Shown here: positions 1 through 12,060 of the stretch, piece after piece
Numbering within the stretch: the stretch's first letter is position 1
Layout of the letters: each line of letters begins with the position of its first letter
From: Vigna angularis
Lineage: Eukaryota; Streptophyta; Magnoliopsida; Fabales; Fabaceae
Length of the DNA: 64,000 bases
Reading direction: 5' to 3'
Assembly (NCBI RefSeq): GCF_016808095.1
Contig: NC_068974.1
Span: 30,116,825-30,180,824, forward strand
Translations under genes and position numbers: made by a program
The notes under the pieces: generated by a model
The model's input: the letters and a program-made list of their open reading frames with translations, nothing else
The model's database searches: none
Told to the model about the DNA's origin: nothing

Positions 1-853
1 TTCTTAATTGATTAGAATTATGCTTTGATTCATTTGGGGATTATGTATGAGTTTATATGAGTATCAAAGTTATGAATTAAGATTTATAAGAGATAGTATG
101 TGGTTTCAAGGTATGGTTTTCAAAGTTGTGGAAGAGTTCCAAGGAGGAATATCTTATTAGTGATTTATGGGAGACTAGTATAAATTGTAAGAAGCCGATA
201 TGATGGTTATCATGAACCTCTAATAATCATCTGTGCTCAATTAGAGAGTGATGAATCATGTCGTGAGAGGGGCAGGAGGTCCTAGCCTAGGGTCTTTCTT
301 CACGGTGGCAAAGGGCGTTTTAAGGACTAACCCTGTGTGGTAGCTTTGAGTGGGTCAGTTGTTCCACCACACAGGTACAGAATAATTCATAGCTCAACAG
401 TTATACTAGATGGTAAATCTATGATGTGCTTGAACTTGTATATTGTGTTTACTTTAGTATGAATGATTCTTTTTCAACTAGCTTACCCTTCTTGCATGTT
501 TCTTGGTTGTTTGTTCTATGTGTATTTTCTTTAGTGATGATCATCTAGTGGATGTGAGTAGAGCAAGATGACGTGTTCGTCGAACAAACATTAGGCAGAG
601 AGACTTCTGATGTATAATGTTTTTTTAGACTGTCTCTTTAAAGTACTTATAGTTTCTTGGTGGACTTTTAGATACACCAATATTGTACATAGTTTTGATA
701 CTAGTACATGTTGTATATAAAGTTAGAGCTATAGTTTTCTTTGATGATTGTAAGAATGACTTTATACTCCTTATCCATCTTATTAATTAATCTACCATAT
801 TAATTATGTGATGACTATTATATAATTATATGCTATATTTTGGGACATTAGCA
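1..853 (+). mobile_element. 3' part of a degenerate LTR (Ty3/gypsy-like), cut by the window edge
   Basis: This stretch follows the order of landmarks seen in the better preserved LTR at 58832-61334. These are a GGCAGGAGGTC box (269-280), a segment on gain of CACAGG (about 370), and GATCATC..GTGGATGTGAG (540-558, matching 60963-60982). It ends in TTTTGGGACATTAGCA (838-853), comparable to TTTTGGGATGTTACA at the end of the other copy. The 5' part lies outside the window. It is much more diverged than the other copies and has no coding potential. The superfamily is inferred from LTR end style only. Confidence 0.5.
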
Positions 854-3800
854 TGAATCCTAATTGAAAAAAATATGATTATTGTTGGATGAATGAAGTT
901 TGAAAAAGAATAAAGATGAAGAGAAGTTATTAATTAGTGTATAATAACTGTTAAGTAGAAGATGTGTTAATTAAAGTAAAAAGTGGGAGAAGAGTTTACT
1001 TGGGTTTTATCTGAAGGCAATGATGACAAATATGGGAGTCAATTGTCCTAATCGCTGGGCCATTTACAGCTACAGCTACATCTACATGCCCATCCCCGCT
1101 GGACACCAATATGGACTAGCATCACCATACCCTACAAATTATGGACGTCCAATTTTCACAGAACCTGGGAATAAATAAATATATTCAACGTATAAAAAAA
1201 AAATTCAGATCATAAATGAAACTCCCAACTACCCAAATAAATATATAAATAAACAAAACTTTCCTATCAAATCATATATATAATTTACTTAATTAAAATG
1301 TTGTATAATATTCCGTAAAAAAAAATTTACTTAATTAAATTAGAAAAGTTACAATTATTTATTTTTAAAATATGTGATCAAATTGGATAATAATTAAAAT
1401 AAAAATAAATTTTAATTTCACTTTAAAAGTTTAAGAATTAAAAATATATTTAACAGGATAAAGTAATGTTATAAAACCAAATAAATAATTTTATCTCTTA
1501 AAAAAATTATATATACCAAGGAAAATATTAACAATTCAAATAACATTGACATAATATACTAAAACATATTGGTATTTTAAGAATTTTCTTTTTGTAAGTA
1601 AACACATATATAAAATATTCTACTAGTATTATAGAGCCTACTTGAGCAATGCAATAGATGGGAGCTACTATAGTTGTTTAAACATTTACATTGCCACACG
1701 AATACTCCTATTATATGTCTTTTTGTTCTTCACTGATTAACGTCATTATAAAAAAATTATAGCAAGATTAACTTAGTGCAATAAATTTCAGAGTAAACAA
1801 TGGTTGACTGAATTAATGGAAATGGCTTGTCAAATTATATGGGTGGTTTAAACTCAGCCACGTATATATTCATAGGTTGCTTTGTAATAATATATAGTAT
1901 AATGTATGTGGAAGTAGACATATCCCTAAACCCTATCTCTGTCTTTCCATTAATTACCACACAATAAAATGTGTAATGAAGCTAGATTCCTATTACGCTA
2001 TGGAATTCGCTCTTTTTTGTTGTCATTTTAAGGAAACTGTTTTATGACATGAAAAATAGTTGCAAAATTGGATTTGTACAACAATCTTAACAAAACCCGA
2101 CAAGATAACTGCTACATAAGACAAACGAAAATCATTGATTTGGATAATAATGTTTTCGAATTGAACTCTTCTCACTTGTTATAATCATAGGATTGTTTTT
2201 TGATGAAAAATACTTAGTAAATAATAATTGAAAAACATGATTTTTTACAATAAGTGATATTTGAAGTGGTGAAGAGATTGACCACGTGTGTGGTGATGAG
2301 AATGAATAATGGCGTGGAGAAGAGGGAAGGTGGGGTCCATAATTTGAGTGATGAAGTGCTATCACATGGTAGCTTACCACTTCTTTCTCTTATGTGCCCC
2401 TTTTAATCAAACAACATAATCCTTACGGAAAACCATCACAAAACGACAAGGGTATCCACAACTTATATATTCGTTTTTATATAATTCTTTTGGCTATTTC
2501 AGACTTAGAAAAATTATTTGAATTTGTTGAAAATTGATTGGTAACTATTGCATTATTGTTTACAAAACTACTTTTATTATATTGAAGCAAAAATAATTGA
2601 GTGTGCTATTTGTGAGTACTTAAGGAAAATAGGTTATTTGCCAAATACATTTGGAGTTATGAATAATTTGAAAAATTAATAAAAATGAATTACTGTGTTC
2701 AAAGATATCTTTATGAAGTTGAGAAAATAAAAACTTTTGTGCTGATATATCCTAAAAAAATCTTTTGTGTTTGTTTATATTAACTATAAAATATCGAATC
2801 CTTAATCGCAAACTTAAATACGTACGTATTTATCAATTTGTATACACCGCCTTTTATGATTAAAATTTTGTTGAGGGATTTTAAGATATATAATTATCAA
2901 CAAATTTTACGAATCAAAAGTTCATCAATAATAAAAATCTGTCAGTAATATTTGTTGATAAATTTAACAAAGTTATACTAATTATACCTTCTTGATATAA
3001 AGAGAATCTTTGCGACCTCCCAGCTTCGAAAGAACATTCATGGTGCATGAACTCTCACATCTTTGCAATCCGTATATGAAAACAAATACTCTCAACAACC
3101 TCATGCAAATATGAACTAACAAACTATGGTAATGATGAATCAGAGAATGATTAACGACTAAACACATTATCTTATTACTAAAACTTGATTAAGAACAATT
3201 GAGCCTTCACAAAAGTCAAAGGAATGCTTTGGCCCATTATCATCACATTTGGTAAGAGGTAAGAGATTTTTATTGAATTGGCATTAAATACATATAATAT
3301 ATAGTCTAAAAAAATCGAAAGAACAGAAATGAATGAGAAGATAATAAAAAACGATACAAAAGGGAGACTGTCATAGGCAGCCGAGAAGATTACAACGTTA
3401 GGTGTTACTCAATCAATAGATCTTTATAAGAACATTTTGGAATATTCTTAGAATAATACCTCTAATTTTGAGAGTGCATATACACTACCAGTTCATCTAA
3501 ATTGTTGGTTTTATGTATTTTTTTTTTTGTATAAATTATACAGTACTATAGGGGTTAGAGCATCCAGTATTTCTGTATTTATAAATTATTTTTATTGATA
3601 AGAGAATAAAACAACATTATTTCACTTTCTTAGTTTGTTACCCATTTCTTGTTTTATTTCACTTTTTTGGCAAATAAACATTCAAAAAATACAACTGTCT
3701 TGTGCAATTTAAGATGGTGTTTGCATCATCTCATATTTTTGTGTTGTCTATATATTTTGGTTATTATAATATCAAAAACATAAATCTTACATAATGTTTC

Positions 3801-4000
3801 TACATGATAATATTAAAACAAAGAACAAAGAGTGGTCAAAACATATATAATATGAGTAAATTATTTTAAGAAAAGATCTCTAATATTCAATAGATTTCTT
3901 TTTAAAATTGTGTTGAACATAATAATTCAATGCAGTGAATAATTATTATAAAATATTAAAAGAATTTATAATAATATGAACAAGATGAGAAAGAAAAGAA
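854..4000. other. AT-rich intergenic DNA, nothing recognised
   Basis: No open reading frame with family resemblance. The stretch at 1020-1145 is less AT-rich than its surroundings but matches nothing I recognise. Short reading frames at 2132-2380 and 2982-3167 on the minus strand are low-complexity and look random. Confidence 0.5.
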
Positions 4001-4009
4001 AAGATATAT

Positions 4010-4420
4010 AAAATTTCTTAGTTGTTTGATTCTATTTTAATCTACATCTAATTAATCCAAACAATTTAGCTAGACCTTTTGTTAAAATTATTGAATTATT
4101 CAATTACAAAAACTTCTATGTAACTGGAAAAATAAATACAATCCATTTTTTAAAATACCCTTCAGGAAGATTTACTGATGTAATAAAAACACTTAATTAT
4201 CTACCTCAAATACACCCACACAAGTGCAAAGTTACCAATCAATACAGAAAAGAAAAATATCTCTTGAAATATGACAGATTTACAAAGAAAAATATATAGT
4301 ATGAGCATTTCTTTTGATGAATCTTGAACACTTTCTTTTCAAACAAGATGTAATATATAATACTCCAAAAAAAAATATTCTTGAAAGGTGTTCTTATTAT
4401 AAAATACTACCTTATTGAAA
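4010..4420 (+). repeat. Dispersed repeat, copy 1 (partner at 11640-12060)
   Basis: This stretch shares colinear blocks with 11640-12060. The blocks include GTAATAAAAACACTTAATTA (4181 onward, against TATAATAAAAACACTTAATTA near 11818) and TTCAAACAA.ATGTAATATAT (4337 onward, against 11957 onward). Both copies are followed by runs rich in AATCAATTAT-like words. The family is unidentified; the words are compatible with a legume LTR element, but no ends are defined. Confidence 0.5.
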
Positions 4421-7300
4421 TATTTTTATGGTTACTAATTAATCAATTACTTTTAATATAACTAGTTATTATATTCTCAGTGTAACTTAGAACCATTTTA
4501 AATAAGTATAATCGTAATAAACTATTTGGAAAGTGTATCTTATTATATTTCCTAACATAATTAATTATTGTTTAAAATAATTGATTATTTTCTATTGAAC
4601 CACTTTATGTCAGTATAATCAATTATTATTTGAGATATTGATTATATAATCAATTATGAACTTAACATAATTGACTACTATGATAGAAAAATTAATCTTT
4701 CAATACAAATTTGGTCAAGGGAGACTGATTTATATTCTACATTAATTATAAATTTAACATAATTAACACTATTGAAAAGATAAAAAATCAATCTTTCAAA
4801 GAAAATTTGTTCAAAATTATCTTAGAGAATGATTCATGTTTTATATTTTGATGATACTAAGATAATGAGTGTTGGGTTGGACTCTTATGTATCTAAAAAG
4901 TCTAAACTGATAAAACACATTTTGTCTCACTTAACTTAAGTGGAGATAGATTTTCTAGGTCAAAAGCATGTACTGTTTTTGCAACCTTTGAAACAAAGAA
5001 AAGGAAGAAAAAATTGGTTGATATATTCATCAAGCTGTCTCAATAAAATTACAATTCTGAATTTGTTCATCGTTGGACCAAGCAAATTTTTTTACAGCAG
5101 ATTGACAATGAATATAATTCTTCATTTTAACGGTTGGGATCTGGAGGTTGTTGGTTAAAGAAATTAGTTTTACATTACTTTTTTATTTTAGATTTCTCTT
5201 TATTTATTCTTCATATTTAAGAACATTATTACTTTGATGTATTAGTGAGTTATAGACATTTGTTTTTATTTTTCATTTGAGTATTTTGTATCCATTTTTA
5301 ATATTAGTAGAGTTTGATTGGTTGGCTTGAATCTATAAGTTTTTACTTCTCAAGTTAAGAGAGTTTTCAAGTTAAAAACGTTAATGGTTTCTTTCATGAT
5401 TATTGTTATCATTTTTTGTTGTTCATCTAACTAATTCGCAAATTTAGAGAAATAATTTTCTTTGCATGTTTATGTGTATGTGTTACTATCTTAGTTTTAC
5501 ATTTAATGATAAACCTTGTAATGTATATTACTACCATTTATTTTTGTGTGTCGTACATTTAATTAAGCTGACATCAGTGCTTTAGATTCATTCTAATCTT
5601 TAAAATAAAACTATAATTTTTTTTCGAAAAAACTTTTAAAAAATGTTTCAAGAATATTAATTAATTATGATGTTATTATGAAGTCTAAATTATATTCATT
5701 CTAAGCTTTAAAATAACACTTTATTTTTTTGCGAAAAAACTTTCAAAAAATGTTTCAAGAATATTAATTAATTATTTGTTATATTATGAATTCCAAAAAA
5801 AATGATGGAGTGTTAATTGGTTACTTCATGGCATAACCTGTTATCTTAAATATTTACTTGATTATCGTAGTAATTTGATCGTTTAGAAATTGTTTTAAAT
5901 AAAAAAAATTGTGGATAGTTGATTATCACTTAAATAATCAATTAGATTTTGATATAATCAATTATATTTTACAAAAATTTATTAGACTTTTTAGAAGAAT
6001 TATATAAAGAGTTATTTGTGTCAAGAAAAGATCGTCGAAGCAAACCTTGTTTTGAAGTTTAACGAGAGAGTTTAACAAAATAGTTTTTATCAAATAAAAC
6101 ATTTAGGATAAAAACGCTAAGCACTATATATAAAAGATATCCTAAATGTTAAACGTTACTTAAACAGATTATACATACACTGATTCACGTACAATGTCTA
6201 AACGCTTAAGAACGTATAATGTTTTTAATGCGTATGCATTAGTACTCCTTTGTCGGGTGTGTTGTGTTGTGCTGTCTATTTCTACGCAGATCAATTCAAT
6301 ACAAAGCTTTATTCAAAAGTTTGCATCGAATCAGAAGAATGTTAAAAGATAGGAAGATATTTTGGGAATGTTTTCTTTATGTCTTTTATTTGTCTCTTTC
6401 GTATAAGGACAATTGTTTCTACAAGATGCAACATAGCATCTAACCTCGTACTAAAAGGTTACATCTCTACACGAAAGTCAATGTTTTGAGTAACGGGTCT
6501 TTTTAGTGAGGTCTATATAAAAAAGACTACATCAAGAGAAGACAAGAACAATAATTATTATTTGCTTATGCTTATGTTGCTATTTTTCTCTCAAGCACAC
6601 ATCGTCTAAACTTTTTCTTTGAAAAAAACAATTTTTTTCAAGTTTTCAGAACTTGCTTATATTGATTTTCTTTATATTCTCTCTACGAGAGTAATCTTCT
6701 ATATTTGTATTTCAAAAACACTTTATTTTTTTAATTCAGAAATGAATTAAAACACTTGTTAGTTTAATTTAGTGAAGTTAAACATTTTAATCAGTTGAAA
6801 TAATGTTATACTAGAGTGGTGAAACTCGTCTAACCAGTTTGGTTAGTTTGTAAAACCATGAGTGATCAAACTCGTTTATAATATTTGAAGGATTAGTGGA
6901 ATCCCTTAAGAATGCTTAAGGAAGAACTAGATGTAACTCAATTTATACTGAACCTATATAAATATAAGTGTTTTTTCTTGCTTTCGTTTTAAAAAGCTTT
7001 CCAAACACCTCTAAAAATACTAAAGTGTTCAACATTATTTGTTCACGGTTTAACCCAACAAAAATGTCTAAATACTTATTTACGAAAAAGTTTTCAAATT
7101 CTATTCAAATATTTTCTTTCTAGAGTTTAACTCTCTTTCAATTTGTACTTTTCAAAAGGAATCAATCAAAATCATTTTTAATTTTCAAGAACTTTTCAAA
7201 AAACATAGAAATTACATTTAACAAAAAGATTTTGCTTAGAGTTTTAAATCGAAGTCATTTGGTCAAAATATTGTATATATTTTTTACCTTTAATAATTGG
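4421..7300. mobile_element. Probable decayed LTR-retrotransposon sequence
   Basis: No coding domain survives. The text around 6780-6990 (GTGATCAAACTCG, GTGGAATCCCTTAAG, GAAGAACTAGATGTAACTCA, GAACC.ATATAAAT) resembles the 3' half of Ty1/copia LTRs in legumes as I remember them. A tandem duplication of about 110 bp lies at 5590-5790. Ends, target duplications and primer-binding site are not identifiable, so this is a tentative call. Confidence 0.3.
5590..5790. repeat. Tandem duplication, about 110-bp unit
   Basis: Two adjacent copies share TTCATTCTAA.CTTTAAAATAA, CGAAAAAACTTT.AAAAAATG and TTTCAAGAATATTAATTAAT. The first runs from about 5588 and the second from about 5695. They differ by scattered substitutions and small indels. 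Confidence 0.7.
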
Positions 7301-8746
7301 AATATTCACCATTTCAAGTGACATCTTTCCTTAATATTTTTATATTTTGGTTTGAATTCTCTTACACCAAAATCTGGTGTTTGATGTAATACATCTCTAT
7401 TGTTGATATATTTCAAGATTTATTTTGTACATTTTCAGTGATTTCATATTTTACATGTAAATTGTGATCGTAATCAAATATACAAGATAATAGAACGATC
7501 TCACAAAACAAGTTGATTGAAACTAAAGGTAGATTTGAGTATAATTGAACAATTGTCAATATTTTTACTTTTATTTTTCTTTAATTTTCAATTACATTAC
7601 TTTTTTTTTCTAATTATTTCATACTTTCTATTTGTATTTTCTTGATTAAAAATTACAAAAAAAAAAGAATTGAGTCCATTAATTCTAAAAATATATTTGA
7701 AACATCAATTTAACCCTGGTCTTGATAGGTGGTGATAATATATATATATATATATTATTTGACTCATGCGTTAAATATGTCAAAGTTATTTTTAACTCAA
7801 TAAAAAATTCTATATTTTAACCAAATCTAATCCGATCTCATGAACCAAGTTTATTCAAGAATTACAATTTATTTTGAGATATCTCTTATTGAGATTAAGA
7901 AAAGTTTGGACAAAAATAAAAAATCTCATATAAATGTACATATACAAATAAAATAAGTTCTATGAAATCCAATAAACCAAATAATCCACTGAAATTTATG
8001 TGATTTTAAATAGAAGATGATATTTTAGTCTTTTAAACACGCAATTGAATACCACTGTATTTTCTTTTAAAAGTTGAATTTGTAAATGGGAATTATTCTG
8101 CTATATAAGTTATAACTAGGATGTGAGAGCAATATCTCTCACAATGGCTACTAAAAAATATGTGAATTTCGAATAAAAAACGTAAATAATGATATGGACA
8201 TGTAACGGGTATGATATAAAGATGAGGGTAATAAATGGCATTTGACATGCAGATCCTGCGTGGCCCATAAACATTTAATGGAGAGAAAGGGAAAATGAAA
8301 AATTGCAGGAAAAGGTGTGTCCTTGTGGGCGAGAAGGCCATGTTTGGCATGATTTAGGTACACTTCCTTAAAATGTCACTAATAATTTCTCTTTGCTTTT
8401 TCATAATTATATTAATTAATTCAATAACAAATCATTTTTTTTTTTAAGTTGATCAAGTTAATATACATAGTTTTTAAAATATTCTTTTATTTTTATGTTA
8501 AATTTATATTAATAAACCGTAGTATATTAAGATACAGTAAAAAAAAATTAAACTTAGATTTCCAACTGTAACCTAGGCTACAATTTTTAAAATAAAACTA
8601 TAGTCATATATGAATTAAAAAAAAATCATTTTAGTAACTTTATACTCTATAAGACCACCTACAAAATTAAAAAAAATCAACAATATCAAATACATTGTTG
8701 AACTAGCATTATAAAAATTGATAATATTGAACTAAGGATATTGTCA
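7301..8746. other. AT-rich intergenic DNA
   Basis: No gene seen. A short (TA)n tract lies at about 7738-7755. Overlapping minus-strand reading frames at 8093-8363 resemble no family I know. Confidence 0.5.
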
Positions 8747-9107
8747 TCGTTAAATATGTTTTTGGTCTCTTAACTTTTAGTTGGAATTAGTCTCTTTTTA
8801 AAACTTTGGCATAATTTAGTCCCCAAACTTTAGAAATTTGTAACTTTAGTCTTCTTAACTAAATTTTGTTAGGTTTATTTGATGTTTCAAGTGCGTTTCA
8901 TGATAGTATCTGAGTTGTTTACATTTTTTGACACATTTTTGTTTCAACGTTAACTGAGAAATGTGTTTGAAACATCAAATAAAATTAACAAAATTTGGTT
9001 AAAAGGACTAAATTCACACATTTCTAAAGTTTGGAGACTAAATTAGTCCAAAGCTTTGAAGAGGAACTAATTCCAATTTTCATTGGGACCAAAAACATAT
9101 TTAACCC
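8747..9107. mobile_element. MULE-type MITE with long inverted repeats
   Basis: The two halves are inverted copies of each other. The left arm begins near GTTAAATATGTTTTTGGTC (8749). The reverse complement of the right end begins GGGTTAAATATGTTTTTGGTCC (from 9107). Both arms continue through TTGGAATTAGT, TTTAGTC.CCAAACTTTAGAAAT and TTTGATGTTTCAA. The terminal words match the elements at 35074-36216 and 51128-51481, which have 9-bp target duplications. No duplication is recognisable here because the left end looks eroded. Confidence 0.75.
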
Positions 9108-9381
9108 TAATATAAAATATACAAATAACATTCTTTGATTAAATGCATATATACTTTTCATCAAGGAAGAAGGATACATTAGTCTTGATGATTTTCTTGT
9201 TAATTCTTATTTTTATTTTATTTTTTCTTTGAATTGTAATGGTTATTAGTCTCACATACAATAGAAAAATAATATCTTTTAATGAAAATACACCTATTAA
9301 TAAAATTTAAATAAAAAAACATAATAAACTTAACATAATTTAACCCCTTGAAAATTAACATGTACTTTCATCACAAAAAAG

Positions 9382-9448
<67 letters not shown>

Positions 9449-10781
9449 CTTTAAAATAAAGTTTCAACATCATCATTTTTCTTTATTCATGTTTTGGAAC
9501 AAACACTTGACATATTGTTAATAGATATTTTTTGAACCACTCTTGCCACGATGACTTGTATAAATTTATTGGCGACAACAATCTTTCTTTGTTATTAGTC
9601 ATAATTGTCTTTTACCTCATACTTACTTCCAATCATTTTCATGTCATTGTTGTTGGATAATCATCGATAGCCAAAGTAGAATATATCACAACACTGACTT
9701 TACCAAATCAAACCCTACCACACATACATTAAGAATGTCATTACAAAAAAAATAATCAACGATAACCTCTCTTCAAAGGTGCAACACACAACGTTGATTA
9801 TATTTATGCCAAATTACTCCACTTCCTTCCTTCTTTAGAACTAGACTCTGATCATGAAACAGGGAAATCATCTCTTCTAGCAAAAGCACAACCACGAACT
9901 AAGAGTATAACATTTAAGTCAAAGTACACACTAAATTTAAACTAGTTCGTCATCTCAAGGCTTATATCTATGAATGCTCAACACAATATTATTATTCAAC
10001 ATGCAATTTTTTTTGGAAAAAACGGCAAAACTACTCGTACAATTTTTTTTGGCAAAATGCAAACCTTCTCAAACAACTTTTTTTATAAAAATTGCATACC
10101 CTCTCATGATAATAACAATCTAAGTTTCTCATACACCAAAAAAAACTTGTTGAGTTTTGATGACAACTCTTAAATCAACTTTTTCATTTTTATATTAGTT
10201 TCCAATATTTTTCCCTTTCTCAGATTACTTAATGTAAACCTTTGATGAATAGCTTGAGAACCAACAATTTTTTATGTCTTTTATAAAGTGTCATTTTGGT
10301 TGCTTTTTTGGTAGAATAGTTTATATAAGCATTAAAATGAGTTCAAAAATAAATAGTGGCTAAAAACACAACCAAAAGATGGTGAATGTAACATCCCTTC
10401 TCGCTGGGTCACACAAAAAGTTTTCATTTTATTTATTAAGAAAATGGTCGATTTCCATTTATACATTACTCACATGAATTTATAAAAAACATCATTATAA
10501 ATTTTCATTAAATAAAATTTAAATAAAACTCACATCGTCAATCCCCTCTCTCGTCAATCATGGACTCCAGAATCATATGCATTTTTATCTGAGCTCCCGT
10601 ATAACAACACAAGTTATACGAAATACAAACAAAAACACAAACACATATAATGATCTAACATGTAATAAATCATTCATAAAACATACATAAATGTGTTTCT
10701 ACACATAACAATAATCATATTATCATGTAATAATTATACTAGACTTAATCTTCACAACATACATTAATCATACTATACAAC
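9108..10781. other. AT-rich intergenic DNA with a long (TA)n tract
   Basis: A dinucleotide (TA)n microsatellite occupies about 9385-9445. A plus-strand reading frame at 9970-10173 is made of repeated TTTTTTGG words and is not a credible gene. Nothing else is recognised. Confidence 0.5.
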
Positions 10782-11180
10782 CATCTCATCATACAATAAT
10801 CATGTTAGACACACTCATCTCATCATACAATAATCATGTTAGACACACCCATCTCATCATACAATAATCATCCCAGTCACACCCATCTCATCATACCATA
10901 ATCATGCTAGACACACTCATTTCATCATACAATAATCATGTCAGACACATTCATCTCATCATACAATAATCATGCCAGACACATTCATCTCATCATACAA
11001 TAATCATATCAGACACACTCATCTCATCATACAATAATCATGTGAGACATATTCATCTCATCATATAATAATCATGTCAGACACACTCATCTCATCATGT
11101 AAGAATCATGTCAGACACACTCATCTCATCATACAAGAATCATGCTAGACACACTCATCACATCATACAATAATCATGCA
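10782..11180. repeat. Minisatellite, 34-bp unit, about 11.7 copies
   Basis: Head-to-tail units begin at 10782, 10816, 10850, 10884, 10918, 10952, 10986, 11020, 11054, 11088, 11122 and 11156, exactly 34 bp apart. The unit starts CATCTCATCATACAATAATC and ends roughly ATGTCAGACACACT. Units differ at a few positions and there are no non-repeat spacers, so this is a tandem array. Weaker half-copies may extend left to about 10670. Confidence 0.95.
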
Positions 11181-11410
11181 ATATAAATATTTATTATTAT
11201 TTTTGGTGCTTTGCTACTTCAATCATCGAAAGTCTCTTTGTCCACTTATGATTTTAATTTTTTTTAATTAACTTTTAAAAAAAAGAGTAAAAAAGAGTTT
11301 GAACCTGAAATCAACATAATTATCTACCATTTGAGTTACCATAAATTCTTATTTAACTTACCACATTTACTTTTACATAAACTTATTAATTATATTTTCT
11401 ACTCAAAAAA

Positions 11411-11510
11411 TTTATTACTAATAATAATAAGCGAAAATGATTACTATTTATTAAGATAAAATTTATTACTAATAATAATAAGCGAAAATGATTACTATTT
11501 ATTAAGGTGA
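11411..11510. repeat. 51-bp tandem duplication
   Basis: TTTATTACTAATAATAATAA followed by GCGAAAATGATTACTATTTA starts at 11411 and again at 11462. The two copies are nearly identical, so the duplication looks recent. Confidence 0.85.
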
Positions 11511-11639
11511 ATATTTTGATGGGTCTGAACGGGTTGAAAGATGATCTTTTAACATTTTACATAGATTTTGTCTAAACTTTTAATGATTAGAGAAATTAAG
11601 TGCAACTCCAAAAAAAATTCAAAATAATTATAGAAAAAT

Positions 11640-12060
11640 GAAAGATAAAATATAAATTTTTATATTGGTTACATTCCTATATAATCTACGTTAGTTAATC
11701 TAGACAATCTGAATTAGATTTTTCACTGAAAAGTCTTGAATTATCCAATTACAATAAATATATTTGAAATTAGAAAAAGTTATACAAACCTTGAAACCCC
11801 TTCACAAAAATTCTAATATAATAAAAACACTTAATTATCTATTATATACACGTCAAACAATGGTGCAAAGATTTGAAAATAGAAATTACAAAAGAAAAGA
11901 AAAAATGTCGCATATCCTATAACTTGATCACCTTCTTTATGAATCCAAAACACTTCTTTTTCAAACAATATGTAATATATGACACTCTCATAATATCTCT
12001 TTTCGAAGATAACAAGACCCTTATTTTTTTTAGAAGTATGAAATAATTGTAATGAAAGAG
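11640..12060 (+). repeat. Dispersed repeat, copy 2 (partner at 4010-4420)
   Basis: Colinear with 4010-4420 in the same orientation (see that entry). Flanking downstream DNA again contains AATCGATTAT/AATCAATTAT-like words (12100-12270). No ends or coding capacity are seen. Confidence 0.5.

Noticed and set aside
10782..11180. Regularly spaced repeats resembling a CRISPR array
   Set aside because: The 34-bp units are contiguous with no unique spacers, and the genome is a plant nuclear one. It is a minisatellite.
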